Source of the DNA: Flavobacteriales bacterium UBA7878
Lineage (GTDB): Bacteria; Bacteroidota; Bacteroidia; Flavobacteriales; Schleiferiaceae
Length of the DNA: 64,000 nucleotides
Reading direction: 5' to 3'
Assembly (NCBI GenBank): GCA_002501205.1
Contig: DLRW01000041.1
Location: forward strand, 96,421 to 160,420
Both the position numbers and the translations under genes were made by a program. The notes under the pieces are model-generated. The model saw only the letters and a program-made list of their open reading frames with translations. It ran no database searches and had not been told where the DNA came from. Below, in pieces: positions 46,192 through 54,477 of the stretch (positions are counted from its first letter, which is position 1; every line of letters starts with the position of its first letter).

Positions 46192-46415
46192 CTAAGAGCG
46201 TCGCATTTTACCGCTTTTATAGTCTCTTACCTTGAGATTGTCTATTTCAACGCTTAACTTGGTATTCGCCTTTTCGAGCACGTTCTTTTGGATTTTTATA
46301 AAGAAGGGAGCTTGAAAGAAACAGACTTGCTTGGTGTTGGAAGTGGCAGCTTTCGCTTTTCACGCCAAGAATAGCAGATAGCTTGACCTAAAGCTGCACA
46401 CTCAATACTAGACAT
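46192..46415 (-). pseudogene. possible decayed gene remnant on the minus strand
   Basis: The minus strand reads protein-like but is broken. A 39-residue frame (46415-46296) starts at an ATG that shares CATATG with the plus-strand gene start. A second frame (46359-46192, 55 residues without an early start codon) reads a plausible amphipathic, Lys-rich C-terminus (QAPFFIKIQKNVLEKAN, then LSVEIDNLKVRDYKSGK) and ends at TAG. Amino acid use there looks like real coding sequence. It may be the frameshifted tail of a lost gene, for example one of the element that brought the cassette. I do not recognise the family. A 9-bp inverted repeat (46173-46181 / 46232-46240) overlaps its end. Confidence 0.35.
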
Positions 46416-47024
46416 ATGGAAAATGAGAAATTACATCTCAGTTACATAGAGTTTTTCCCAGACTACGAGATTGACAGGATTTGCAAGGATTTGGAATATC
46501 CTGTTGAGACTTACAGAATAGAATCTACTCCACAAGCTTCTATTGAATGGTTAGCCCCGGCGATGGTAGCGGCTTATGTAACTAAACCTTTTTTTGAGGC
46601 ATTTTTCAAGAAGGCAGGTGAGGATAGTTATCTAGCGTTTGTTGATGGTTTGAGAAAGCTGAGAGAAGCAGCTAAGCAACACTTGGGAGGCTTTAGTAGG
46701 CACAAAGACGAAAAAAAGCAAACTCCCCTTTTTTCATTTTCTGTTGGGTTGCCCAAATCCAAATGTAACTTGAGGTTCATGATAGAAAATTCGCTCGAAT
46801 CAGATAAATTAGGGGAGAGGTTTTTTAAATTATTAGCGATTTGTGAGCCGGAAAACCTTGATCGCATTGATAGCCACTATGCTAAGTTTAAAGAAGATGG
46901 AGGCACTCCTTACCCCACTATTTATCTAAGATACTCAACCACCATTGAACATTGGGAGTTTTTTGACCCATTTAAAGAATTGAGTTTAGAGCTGAATAAA
47001 AAGAAGAATGAATCTGGAAAGTGA
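46416..47024 (+). CDS. uncharacterised protein, first gene of AT-rich cassette
   Basis: The protein has 202 residues and no family I can name. The one notable element is a hydrophobic helix at about residues 43-64 (SIEWLAPAMVAAYVTKPFFEAF) in an otherwise charged protein, followed by a basic helix (residues about 72-100). The C-terminal half (TIYLRYSTTIEHWEFFDP) looks beta-rich. Codons are AT-rich with AGA/AGG arginines, unlike the neighbours, which suggests transfer. Its TGA overlaps the GTG of the next gene in GTGA, so both are translated as a pair. A membrane-acting or sensing partner of the nuclease-like protein is a guess. Confidence 0.75.
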   Translation: MENEKLHLSYIEFFPDYEIDRICKDLEYPVETYRIESTPQASIEWLAPAMVAAYVTKPFFEAFFKKAGEDSYLAFVDGLRKLREAAKQHLGGFSRHKDEKKQTPLFSFSVGLPKSKCNLRFMIENSLESDKLGERFFKLLAICEPENLDRIDSHYAKFKEDGGTPYPTIYLRYSTTIEHWEFFDPFKELSLELNKKKNESGK

Positions 47025-48679
47025 GCGCAATAAAGAACTTAGAGTCAATTTTAAATCATGAAGAAAAGCGATTAGGAACATCTCTAGAAGGGCTTGGTCA
47101 TGCTATGCCTTTAATTGAACTAATTCGATCCGTAGATTTTGAAACTTATGCACAGAAGATTAAGGGAGATCAAATAAAATCTGACACAACACTCGATAAA
47201 TACAGATTTGGTTGGTCTTTGCCTTTCCGCCAATTGTATGAAGAGTATAGCTATTCGGATCAGTTTCCTCTTTTTGAATCTAATGCTGAAATCCGAAGAT
47301 GGATAAACTCACTTATTCTTCATAGTGGGTCAATTCAAATTACGAGACAGGTTTTAGAACAACATAAGGCCAAACTTTACTCTCTTGAGCAAGAATCAGA
47401 AACCTCTTTTTTGTTTAGACAACTTTCCGAAGGTGTTGGAGATGAATATTATGAAAGGTTGAGCCTGGCATACTATCATTCAACAGTTGAAAAGGTTCTT
47501 GAAAATAAAATAAAACCAGCTATGGCGGGATTACCTGAAATGAGAAAAAAGCTGGAGTCAATTGTACACCTAGTAGACGAGCGTTTTATTCAATATGAAG
47601 CTACCGAGGAGGTAGAAGTTTTTTACAATCGTTTGGGCTACATCATGATGATGGTAACTCAAATTATTGATGATCTTGATGAGTCAGACACTTTTGGAGG
47701 TATTGCTTATAAAGACTATTTGGATTTTGTGGAGTATGGCTTCATGGTTGGTCATATGCATAGAGATTGTTGCTTTGCTCTTGCCGAAAAGACTAAGTAT
47801 CAAGTGAATCTTCAGACAATTTTAACCCATGGCTTTTCGTCTAAGAGGTTTTTTCAAACACTATCCGATTACTTCGGTTGGGACGAAACAAAAGCCAAAC
47901 AGATTGCTTCTTGCTTAACTCTTTCTAAAGAAAATTTTGATTTTCACCTTTCTTACCCTGGGCTTGCTCCCTGTCCATACTTTCAATTAGGTGAAGATGT
48001 TTGGATACGATCAATTGAAGGGTGCCTTTCAATGCCCGTTTTCTTTCTTAACCGAGAGCTTAAGAGAAAATACCCTAAAGACTACCAAAGAGCACGTAAT
48101 AAACGTGAAGCTCGTTTTAAAGCTCAGTTATACGACTACTTTAAATACGATTGGATTCAATGCATTGAGAAAAATATTGAAATTGGAACAACAGATATAG
48201 ATGCAGTTGTATTTGATAATAGAAAAAAGGTGCTGGCTCTATTTCAATTAAAATGGCAAGATGCTTTTTCTACTTCTATGAAAGAAAGACGGAGTCGAAT
48301 TTCCAATATGATTCCAAAGTCTGTACAGTGGATTGATAAGGTTGTAACATGGATTCAAGAAAATGACCAAGAAACAGTACTAAGAACATGCGGAATAGAT
48401 GATAATCGCATTAAAGATATTCAATTGATTATTTTGTCTCGAAATCATATCCATTTCACAAATAATGAATTGGATGATCGTGCTACATGGGGATCATGGT
48501 TCCAGTTGTTTGAGGCGTCGGCCAAGGTAAAGGACAAATCTAATTCTAACCCGATTATGGAAATAGTTACTAAGCTCAGATTTCTTTATCCGGATATGAG
48601 ACGACAGGTGGATGGAATGATAAGAGTAAACGACGCCGAACTAAAATTTGCTAATTACAATGTCAAGATTACCAGATGA
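47021..48679 (+). CDS. uncharacterised protein with C-terminal PD-(D/E)XK-like nuclease core
   Basis: The protein has 552 residues and starts at GTG within the GTGA overlap. Residues 1-330 are mainly helical with no known family. From about 355 the pattern fits a PD-(D/E)XK nuclease core: Glu363 in REARFKAQLYDYF, then TTDIDAVVFD with Asp392/Asp394, a hydrophobic strand (VLALF) and Gln409-Leu-Lys411-Trp, where Q-x-K replaces E-x-K as in some restriction-type and repair nucleases. A helical region ends the protein. The AT-rich codons match the upstream gene. Place (after a tRNA), pairing and nuclease core suggest a mobile or defence role, but this is inference. Confidence 0.75.
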   Translation: MSAIKNLESILNHEEKRLGTSLEGLGHAMPLIELIRSVDFETYAQKIKGDQIKSDTTLDKYRFGWSLPFRQLYEEYSYSDQFPLFESNAEIRRWINSLILHSGSIQITRQVLEQHKAKLYSLEQESETSFLFRQLSEGVGDEYYERLSLAYYHSTVEKVLENKIKPAMAGLPEMRKKLESIVHLVDERFIQYEATEEVEVFYNRLGYIMMMVTQIIDDLDESDTFGGIAYKDYLDFVEYGFMVGHMHRDCCFALAEKTKYQVNLQTILTHGFSSKRFFQTLSDYFGWDETKAKQIASCLTLSKENFDFHLSYPGLAPCPYFQLGEDVWIRSIEGCLSMPVFFLNRELKRKYPKDYQRARNKREARFKAQLYDYFKYDWIQCIEKNIEIGTTDIDAVVFDNRKKVLALFQLKWQDAFSTSMKERRSRISNMIPKSVQWIDKVVTWIQENDQETVLRTCGIDDNRIKDIQLIILSRNHIHFTNNELDDRATWGSWFQLFEASAKVKDKSNSNPIMEIVTKLRFLYPDMRRQVDGMIRVNDAELKFANYNVKITR

Positions 48680-48839
48680 TTTTATGGGTTTTGTAGAAAC
48701 GGCTAACAATTGAGTCGAACTTTGCTCTAAAATGACTTCGGCAAAATTTATGAACCAGTCCTCACCTCTGAAGCCTCAAACTCATTAGAGCAATTTTCTC
48801 CTCTCATTCTTCCTAACTTAGTCCCTCCCAACCTCCCCT

Positions 48840-51377
48840 ATGCGCCTCAAACACCTTTTCCTTCTGCTCCTGCCCTTTAGCTTAATCAGCCAAAGCAGCC
48901 TTATTTGGTCCGAAGATTTTAGTAATGGCATACCTTCTACCTGGTCGCAGCCGGCTAGCAATGGAGGGGCCAATTGGGAATACCGCGGTGCGAATACTAA
49001 TCCTAACCAAAGTATTGGTAGCCGCGGTGCTTATTCACGCGGACTAAATGGTGTGCCCGGCCCGCCCATCAATAGCCCCAGTGCCAGCAATGGCTTTGTG
49101 ATATTCGATTCCGATTATTTGGATAATGGCGGTAGTACCCAACGTGGAAGTGGCATTGCTCCCGCTCCGCATCGTGGCTTATTGCAAACGGGGGTAATCA
49201 ACTTAAGTGCCCATCCCAATGTGGTACTTAAAATGCTGTCTATGCATTATTGCTTTAGCTCCAAGCTATACCTACTCTGCTCCCGAGATGGAGGTCAAAG
49301 TTTTAGCGATTCTATTCTCATCAATCCCCTGCCTTCCGCTTTGAGCTATTCGCCCCCGAGCGATACATTGGAAATTAATCTGAGTCAGCAATTAGGTGGA
49401 GCCTCCCAGGCCGTAATTGCCTTCGCCTTTGATGGGCGCTTTACCGATGTATTTGGAAACCAGGGCTACCATTATTGGATGATTGACGATTTGGAACTGC
49501 ATGATGGCCCTGTCAATAGTATGGCCTTTTGCCCTTCGGCCGAAAACGGGCGCCCCATCTCAATTTCCCTCTTTGGGCATGCCGGTCAAAAGCATCATCT
49601 GAAATCCATTCCCCAGCGTTTTGTCAAAGACTTTATCGCCGCTGCCTCAGTAGTTAATAATGGCAGTGCCAATCAGGCCAATGTCTATCTAAAAATGGCG
49701 GTGGTATCACCGAGCATAGGACAGGTGATCCTTCGTAAAAGTCAAAAAATTGGCACCCTGGCCGCAGGGGATACGTTAAAATTCGACACCCTCTTTATTC
49801 GCCAGGATCTCCCCTGGTATGTAAGCAATTATGACCTGCATTTTTGGGTCTACAGCGATGCGATAACCGGAGCCCAAGCACCTCATTATATAGAATATGC
49901 CGGTTTTGAAATTACCGAAAACCTATTGGCACCCTTAGGCGATTTCGGCCTCTATCAATCACTTAGCCTGCCTCAATCCGGAAGCGGGGGTATCGATAAA
50001 GTTGCGGTGCCCTTTTACCTTCCTCAGGTAGACCCCGAACTGAGCAATCAATTAAAAGTGGCCATCAAAGGAGTGCGCTTAAACTACTACCGCACTGGAA
50101 TTCCAAGTGGCGATAGTATAAAAGTGGATTTTTATGCAGATGCAGATTTTTCTCCCACCGCAGGTATTAGTCCCGGTGCCAGCCCAATTTTCAGTGATAC
50201 CCTGCCCAGTAATTTTGTGCGCTTCCCCAGCCCGGTATTGGTAGACACCGGACATTATTGGCTCCTGGTTGAAGTTATAAATACCAATGCCCCATCGCTA
50301 TCTATTCGCTATCAACAGAGGCGAGAAGGCGGTGAAGCCGTGCCTGCCCATTTTAGCGGTGGCAGCTGGTCCCAAAACTGGAATGGCCTCCCCACTCCTG
50401 AGCATTTTAATATCTCTTTGATGACGGATAGCCTTAACTGTCCTCGGCGCAGTATTTACCATGCTGAATTTTGTGATACCGGCCTCATCTATGTTCCGCT
50501 TCTCAATCAGTTTATCAGTCAAACCGGAACATTTTACGATACCACCGGCATGGGAAGCTGCCCTACCCACACCCAGTACATGATTACGGTTGAAAGACCT
50601 CATGTAGACACCTTAAATGTAAACACCTGTGGCCTGCTCTATCGCGGTCCTTCCGGTACCCAACACATCGGCCCGGGTTTGCATCGCGATCGCGTAGCCT
50701 TAAACGGACAAAATTGCGATAGCATTTATTATATCAATCATCAGGTAACTGCGCAACATTCTGAGATTCGGATAGTAAGCTATTGTGGAGCTTATTACCA
50801 AAGTTCTTGGGGTGAGAAGTTTTATCAAAGTGGCTTATACCAGCACTACATTCCGGATAGCCTAAGCTGCGATACGGTAATCTTGCTCGACCTGGACTTA
50901 ACCCCGGTTAATGTTGGCTACCAAATCATTAATAATGGAACAGCAGTTCAAGCCTTAGAGCCCAATGCCACTTATCAATGGCTAGACTGCGATCTGAACC
51001 GGCCGGTTGGAGGAGCCCAAAGTCGAATTTATGAACCCTATTATGATGGCAATTTCGCCCTGATCGTAAACAATGGCTTCTGTGCAGATACCAGCGAATG
51101 CTTTAGTTTGGCCACTACCGGAATTCGAGAGCTCAGTAAAGAGGGGATCAAGGTTTACCCCATTCCCAGTCAAGAGCGACTCTTTTTGGAAATTAGCCCG
51201 GAATGGAGCCAGAGCAGCTATCAAATAAGAGACTTGCAAGGACGGGTTTTACGAGCCGCCGAATTAGATCAAAGCTCCCAACAAGAATTGGCATTAAATG
51301 TCCCTGAGGGTCTGTACATTCTTCACATTCAAAAAGGTGCCCGGCAATTAAGCTTTAGAATTCTAGTTAAGCCTTAA
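48840..51377 (+). CDS. secreted adhesin-like protein with T9SS sorting domain, paralogue A
   Basis: The protein has 845 residues. Signal peptide (1-18), then a cleaved-adhesin/choice-of-anchor J-like jelly roll (about 20-220) with LIWSEDFSNGIPSTW and FVIFDSDYLDNGGS. Further beta domains follow. Then come two or three degenerate copies of a Cys-containing module (about 555-700; YHAEFCDTGLIYVPL, CGLLYRGPSG..H, CGAYYQSSWG..FYQSG) ending in CDS/CDT-type strands. A T9SS type A sorting domain closes the protein (YPIPSQERLFLEI, IRDLQGRVL, PEGLYILHI). It is the tandem paralogue of the gene at 51474. No enzyme motif is seen; binding to surfaces or glycans is a guess. Confidence 0.85.
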   Translation: MRLKHLFLLLLPFSLISQSSLIWSEDFSNGIPSTWSQPASNGGANWEYRGANTNPNQSIGSRGAYSRGLNGVPGPPINSPSASNGFVIFDSDYLDNGGSTQRGSGIAPAPHRGLLQTGVINLSAHPNVVLKMLSMHYCFSSKLYLLCSRDGGQSFSDSILINPLPSALSYSPPSDTLEINLSQQLGGASQAVIAFAFDGRFTDVFGNQGYHYWMIDDLELHDGPVNSMAFCPSAENGRPISISLFGHAGQKHHLKSIPQRFVKDFIAAASVVNNGSANQANVYLKMAVVSPSIGQVILRKSQKIGTLAAGDTLKFDTLFIRQDLPWYVSNYDLHFWVYSDAITGAQAPHYIEYAGFEITENLLAPLGDFGLYQSLSLPQSGSGGIDKVAVPFYLPQVDPELSNQLKVAIKGVRLNYYRTGIPSGDSIKVDFYADADFSPTAGISPGASPIFSDTLPSNFVRFPSPVLVDTGHYWLLVEVINTNAPSLSIRYQQRREGGEAVPAHFSGGSWSQNWNGLPTPEHFNISLMTDSLNCPRRSIYHAEFCDTGLIYVPLLNQFISQTGTFYDTTGMGSCPTHTQYMITVERPHVDTLNVNTCGLLYRGPSGTQHIGPGLHRDRVALNGQNCDSIYYINHQVTAQHSEIRIVSYCGAYYQSSWGEKFYQSGLYQHYIPDSLSCDTVILLDLDLTPVNVGYQIINNGTAVQALEPNATYQWLDCDLNRPVGGAQSRIYEPYYDGNFALIVNNGFCADTSECFSLATTGIRELSKEGIKVYPIPSQERLFLEISPEWSQSSYQIRDLQGRVLRAAELDQSSQQELALNVPEGLYILHIQKGARQLSFRILVKP

Positions 51378-51473
51378 TAAGGTAAGGATCGGCAATTCAT
51401 ATCATTAAACTGTTAAAAGGTTTCTGCAATAGCGATTAAGGCGTAATTTTAAGGTCTTAAAACCTTTTTAACT

Positions 51474-54173
51474 ATGAAAAATTTGCTTGTCGCAGCCCTT
51501 GGGCTGTCTTCACTCTTTGCCTTTGGGCAAAATCCCCAGGTTCAAGAAGAACTTTGCTCAGAATTTAAAAGCTACCCTGCTTTTTCCAGTCAATCAGCAC
51601 CCTACAATGGCCCAGAAACTTTAATATGGAGTGAGGAATTTAGCAACGGCATTCCCTCTACCTGGTTTCAGAATGGCAGTAGTGCCAATGTTTTATGGGA
51701 GTATCGAGGACCCAATACTGCACCAAATAATAATTCCGGTTCTCGAGGTTTTTTCTCAGGCATTAATAATAATCCGCCAACCAATACACCACTTAGTAGT
51801 GCTTCAAATTCAAACGGCTTTGTAATCTTCGATTCGGGTTATTTGGATAATGGCGGAAGCTCAAATTTAGGATCCGGCGCCGCTCCTGCCCCGCATATCG
51901 GAAGGCTGTTTACGGATACTATTGATTTGTCTAATTACCCGGATGTGGTACTAAGCTTTCAATCCTATGCTCGAAGGTTTATTGCCAATTTTTATGTAGC
52001 CATCTCAACCGATCATGGCCTCAATTGGAATGATACGCTCGAAGTATTTCCCACTAGCCAAATACCCATCAATGCCTCTACTAATAATGGTGTTTTAAGC
52101 ACGCTAAATATTTCCAATATAGCAGGTGGCAAAGATTCGGTTCAACTGCAGTTCATTTTTGATGGCACACCCGGAAACGTTAACGGGAATGGTTATTATT
52201 TCTGGATGTTGGACGATATTGAACTCCGGGCAGTTTCTCCAAATAGTTTAAATATTGTTTACCCTGCCGGCTTTAATTCTCAAAACTTGATTGTAAATCC
52301 AGCAGTGCCGAACTATCCGATTTATGGCACTATGCATAGTGATCAAATTGTACCTATTGCAGGCAATATGTCTGTGGTAAATGACGGCTCTGCCAATCAA
52401 AGCAATGTAATGCTCGAAATTGATGTCATCAACCGAGCTAATGGACAAATTGTACATACCCTTCAATCTTCAACTGGCTGTAGCACCTTATTATCTGGAG
52501 ATACTTGTTGGTTCTCGAATCTCGAAACCAGCCCCTGGACTCCACCAGCAAATTCAGCACAGTATGCATTGGTATACCGCGTAACTACGGACTCTATGCA
52601 GGGCGCCAATGCCTATCATAGCCCCGACACCCTTTTCTTCGAAGTAAGTGATGATCTGTACTCTTTGGATGCGGGTCAAGCCGATAATTTCATGGGCACT
52701 TTAAATGCTGTTCCTAATATTATCAGCGAAGGAGTCCTATTTAGCCTCGAAAATGAAGATCCCGACAGCACCGGGTCTGGAAAGGTATTTATAGATGGTG
52801 TACAATTATATCTAAGTGCTTTATCGGATAGTACAGGAAGCATTTTATTTGAAATCTACGATACAAGCAATTTTGCTTTTAGCTCAGGGTTTCCAGGCGG
52901 CACCGCTCCAATCTATTCTAAAGTACATAGTTTAAGTGCTTCGGACATAGGCCATGAAAGCTTCTTTTCTTTCCAAAGTGGTAGTTCTACCTCGCCCTTA
53001 CCTCTAAGCTTAAATACCGGCTCCTATTTGCTCGTTGTAAACTTTTTCCCAGCGGCGCCTAATGGTCAAATTGCATTGGCGAATGAGCAAAGCTTTGACC
53101 AACCTGGAATTAGCTCGGTGATGCAGCTTTCTGATGGCACTTGGTTTGGAGCCTTTGCAAACAGTCGAAATTTTGAGTCGCCTCACATAGCCCTGCGTAT
53201 GGCAGACTTAAGCCTTTTGTGTCCCATTAGCCGCGACACTTTATTACTTGCAAATTGCACCGGGCAACCCATAATATCTCCCAGTGGAAACTATACTTAC
53301 CAACAAAGCGGCTTTTACCACGATACTTTACTTAATGCTGCTGGTTGCGACAGTATACTTTATTTAGAAATCCAAATCGGGCAAATTCAGAGAGATAGCA
53401 TCTTGATACAAGTCTGCGATTCGACCAGCTACCGCACTCCCTCCGGTATTTATTTGAGTCAACCTGGCATTTATTACGATACCATACCGGGTCAATTTGG
53501 TTGTGATTCAATTATAGAGATTGATCTCCATTTTGGAAGTTCAAATCAAGCAACTGATACCTTAGAAATTAATACTTGTGGAGATCCTTACCAAAGTCCA
53601 TCTGGTCAAGTCTATACCCAATCGGGTTTTTATGTGGATACCCTAGCCAATTTATCGGGCTGCGATTCTCTGATTCCGATTGACCTTCAGATTACGCATA
53701 TCAATACCACTGTCAATACTATTCTTAATGGAACCGGCTTAGTGGCCAACCAGGTGAATGCACAATATCAATGGTACGATTGCAGCAATAATGGCTTCCA
53801 GGCAATGCCGGGTGATACCAATCAAATCTTTACACCCCAGCTAAATGGACAATACGCAGTTGTAATTCAGATGGGATCATGCCAGGATACCAGCGACTGT
53901 ACCCTTATTGAAGATATCGGACTAGCGACCAGCGAACTTTTGAACTTTGCATTGTACCCAAACCCTAGTCAAGGCCTTATACATATTGAAGGTCTCGAAA
54001 ATGAAAATTACGCTCTTCAAATTCACGACTTACAAGGACGTAAGGTTTTTGAGCAGGAAATAAGGGGCACTGATAAAAAGGAAATCGACCTGAGCCATCT
54101 TAACAAAGGTCTTTACCAAATCAGTTTGAAAAAGACCCATCAAAGCGGGCATCAAATGCTCTTGCTCGACTAA
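51474..54173 (+). CDS. secreted adhesin-like protein with T9SS sorting domain, paralogue B
   Basis: The protein has 899 residues. After the signal peptide (1-18) the jelly-roll domain repeats the plan of the upstream paralogue (LIWSEEFSNGIPSTW, WEYRGPNTAPN, FVIFDSGYLDNGGS). Residues about 580-760 hold three successive modules of about 50 residues with the pattern C..SPSG.Y..SG.Y.DTL...GCDS. A QYQWYDC segment and a T9SS type A sorting domain follow (YPNPSQGLIHIEG, IHDLQGRKVF, LNKGLYQISL). The gene lies 97 bases after its paralogue and ends in a strong terminator. The two genes probably come from a tandem duplication followed by divergence. Confidence 0.86.
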   Translation: MKNLLVAALGLSSLFAFGQNPQVQEELCSEFKSYPAFSSQSAPYNGPETLIWSEEFSNGIPSTWFQNGSSANVLWEYRGPNTAPNNNSGSRGFFSGINNNPPTNTPLSSASNSNGFVIFDSGYLDNGGSSNLGSGAAPAPHIGRLFTDTIDLSNYPDVVLSFQSYARRFIANFYVAISTDHGLNWNDTLEVFPTSQIPINASTNNGVLSTLNISNIAGGKDSVQLQFIFDGTPGNVNGNGYYFWMLDDIELRAVSPNSLNIVYPAGFNSQNLIVNPAVPNYPIYGTMHSDQIVPIAGNMSVVNDGSANQSNVMLEIDVINRANGQIVHTLQSSTGCSTLLSGDTCWFSNLETSPWTPPANSAQYALVYRVTTDSMQGANAYHSPDTLFFEVSDDLYSLDAGQADNFMGTLNAVPNIISEGVLFSLENEDPDSTGSGKVFIDGVQLYLSALSDSTGSILFEIYDTSNFAFSSGFPGGTAPIYSKVHSLSASDIGHESFFSFQSGSSTSPLPLSLNTGSYLLVVNFFPAAPNGQIALANEQSFDQPGISSVMQLSDGTWFGAFANSRNFESPHIALRMADLSLLCPISRDTLLLANCTGQPIISPSGNYTYQQSGFYHDTLLNAAGCDSILYLEIQIGQIQRDSILIQVCDSTSYRTPSGIYLSQPGIYYDTIPGQFGCDSIIEIDLHFGSSNQATDTLEINTCGDPYQSPSGQVYTQSGFYVDTLANLSGCDSLIPIDLQITHINTTVNTILNGTGLVANQVNAQYQWYDCSNNGFQAMPGDTNQIFTPQLNGQYAVVIQMGSCQDTSDCTLIEDIGLATSELLNFALYPNPSQGLIHIEGLENENYALQIHDLQGRKVFEQEIRGTDKKEIDLSHLNKGLYQISLKKTHQSGHQMLLLD

Positions 54174-54196
54174 AACTCATTAGCAAAATGCAATTG

Positions 54197-54231
54197 AAAG
54201 CCCTGTTAATTCGATTAGCAGGGCTTTTTTT
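54197..54231 (+). terminator. terminator after adhesin paralogue B
   Basis: A 9-bp stem AAAGCCCTG/CAGGGCTTT, which can continue inward as TAAT/ATTA, runs into a T-tract. Confidence 0.93.
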
Positions 54232-54275
54232 ATGGGCTTTCGCCCGATGGACCCTAAGCAGCTCTACTATAGCCA

Positions 54276-54298
54276 CTAATGGTTTAAGCCACCATTAG
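54276..54298. repeat. dyad 1 of the susC leader array
   Basis: The perfect inverted repeat CTAATGGT-N7-ACCATTAG is centred on 54287. It lies about 115 bases upstream of the predicted transcription start of susC. It shares arm sequence and 7-base spacing with dyads 2 and 3. Confidence 0.75.
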
Positions 54299-54361
54299 CT
54301 CAAAAGAATTAGCAAGCGCTAAAGCTCTGTTAGTAGCCTCCTAGGCTTTTTCTCGAAAACG

Positions 54362-54384
54362 CTTTTGGTACATTTAACCAAAAG
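54362..54384. repeat. dyad 2 of the susC leader array, overlapping the -33 element
   Basis: The perfect inverted repeat CTTTTGGT-N7-ACCAAAAG is centred on 54373, 86 bp after dyad 1. Its left arm contains the -33 TTTG of the susC promoter. Confidence 0.75.
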
Positions 54385-54395
54385 AACTACATTTG
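54364..54395 (+). promoter_or_regulatory. promoter of the susC operon
   Basis: TTTG (54364-54367) and TACATTTG (54388-54395) are 20 bases apart, a full match to the Bacteroidota promoter pattern. Transcription should start close to 54402, giving a leader of about 75 bases before the ATG at 54478. Confidence 0.65.
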
Positions 54396-54401
54396 ATTGC
54401 T

Positions 54402-54430
54402 CTAATAATTGTTACACCGACAATTATTAG
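54402..54430. repeat. dyad 3 of the susC leader array, at the predicted transcription start
   Basis: The perfect 11-bp inverted repeat CTAATAATTGT-N7-ACAATTATTAG is centred on 54416, 43 bp after dyad 2. A regulator bound here would cover the start of the transcript. Confidence 0.75.
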
Positions 54431-54449
54431 TCTGCTACTTCAAGCCAAC

Positions 54450-54470
54450 TAATTGAAATTGAACCAATTA
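54450..54470. repeat. dyad 4 (imperfect) just before the susC start codon
   Basis: TAATTGA-N7-CCAATTA differs from the inner arms of dyad 3 (TAATTGT / ACAATTA) by one base in each arm. It is centred on 54460, 44 bp after dyad 3, and ends eight bases before the ATG. Confidence 0.5.
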
Positions 54471-54477
54471 AATTAAA

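Noticed and set aside
46173..46240. 9-bp inverted repeat CAATCTCAA/TTGAGATTG with a nested AAGAGCG/CGCTTTT stem and an interleaved GACTAT/ATAGTC pair
   Set aside because: Half of it lies in the coding-like minus-strand remnant, so it may be chance. It is kept only as a note within that feature.
48714..48724. GAGTCGAAC matches the T arm of tRNA-Ala near the end of the AT-rich cassette, as if it were an attachment site
   Set aside because: It is only 9 bases and in the inverted direction. A site-specific integration would leave a direct repeat of the tRNA 3' end, which is not present.
54319..54341. A possible missing dyad at the expected centre 54330 of the susC array
   Set aside because: Only a weak left half (TAAAGCT) is there and the right half does not match, so no dyad is claimed.
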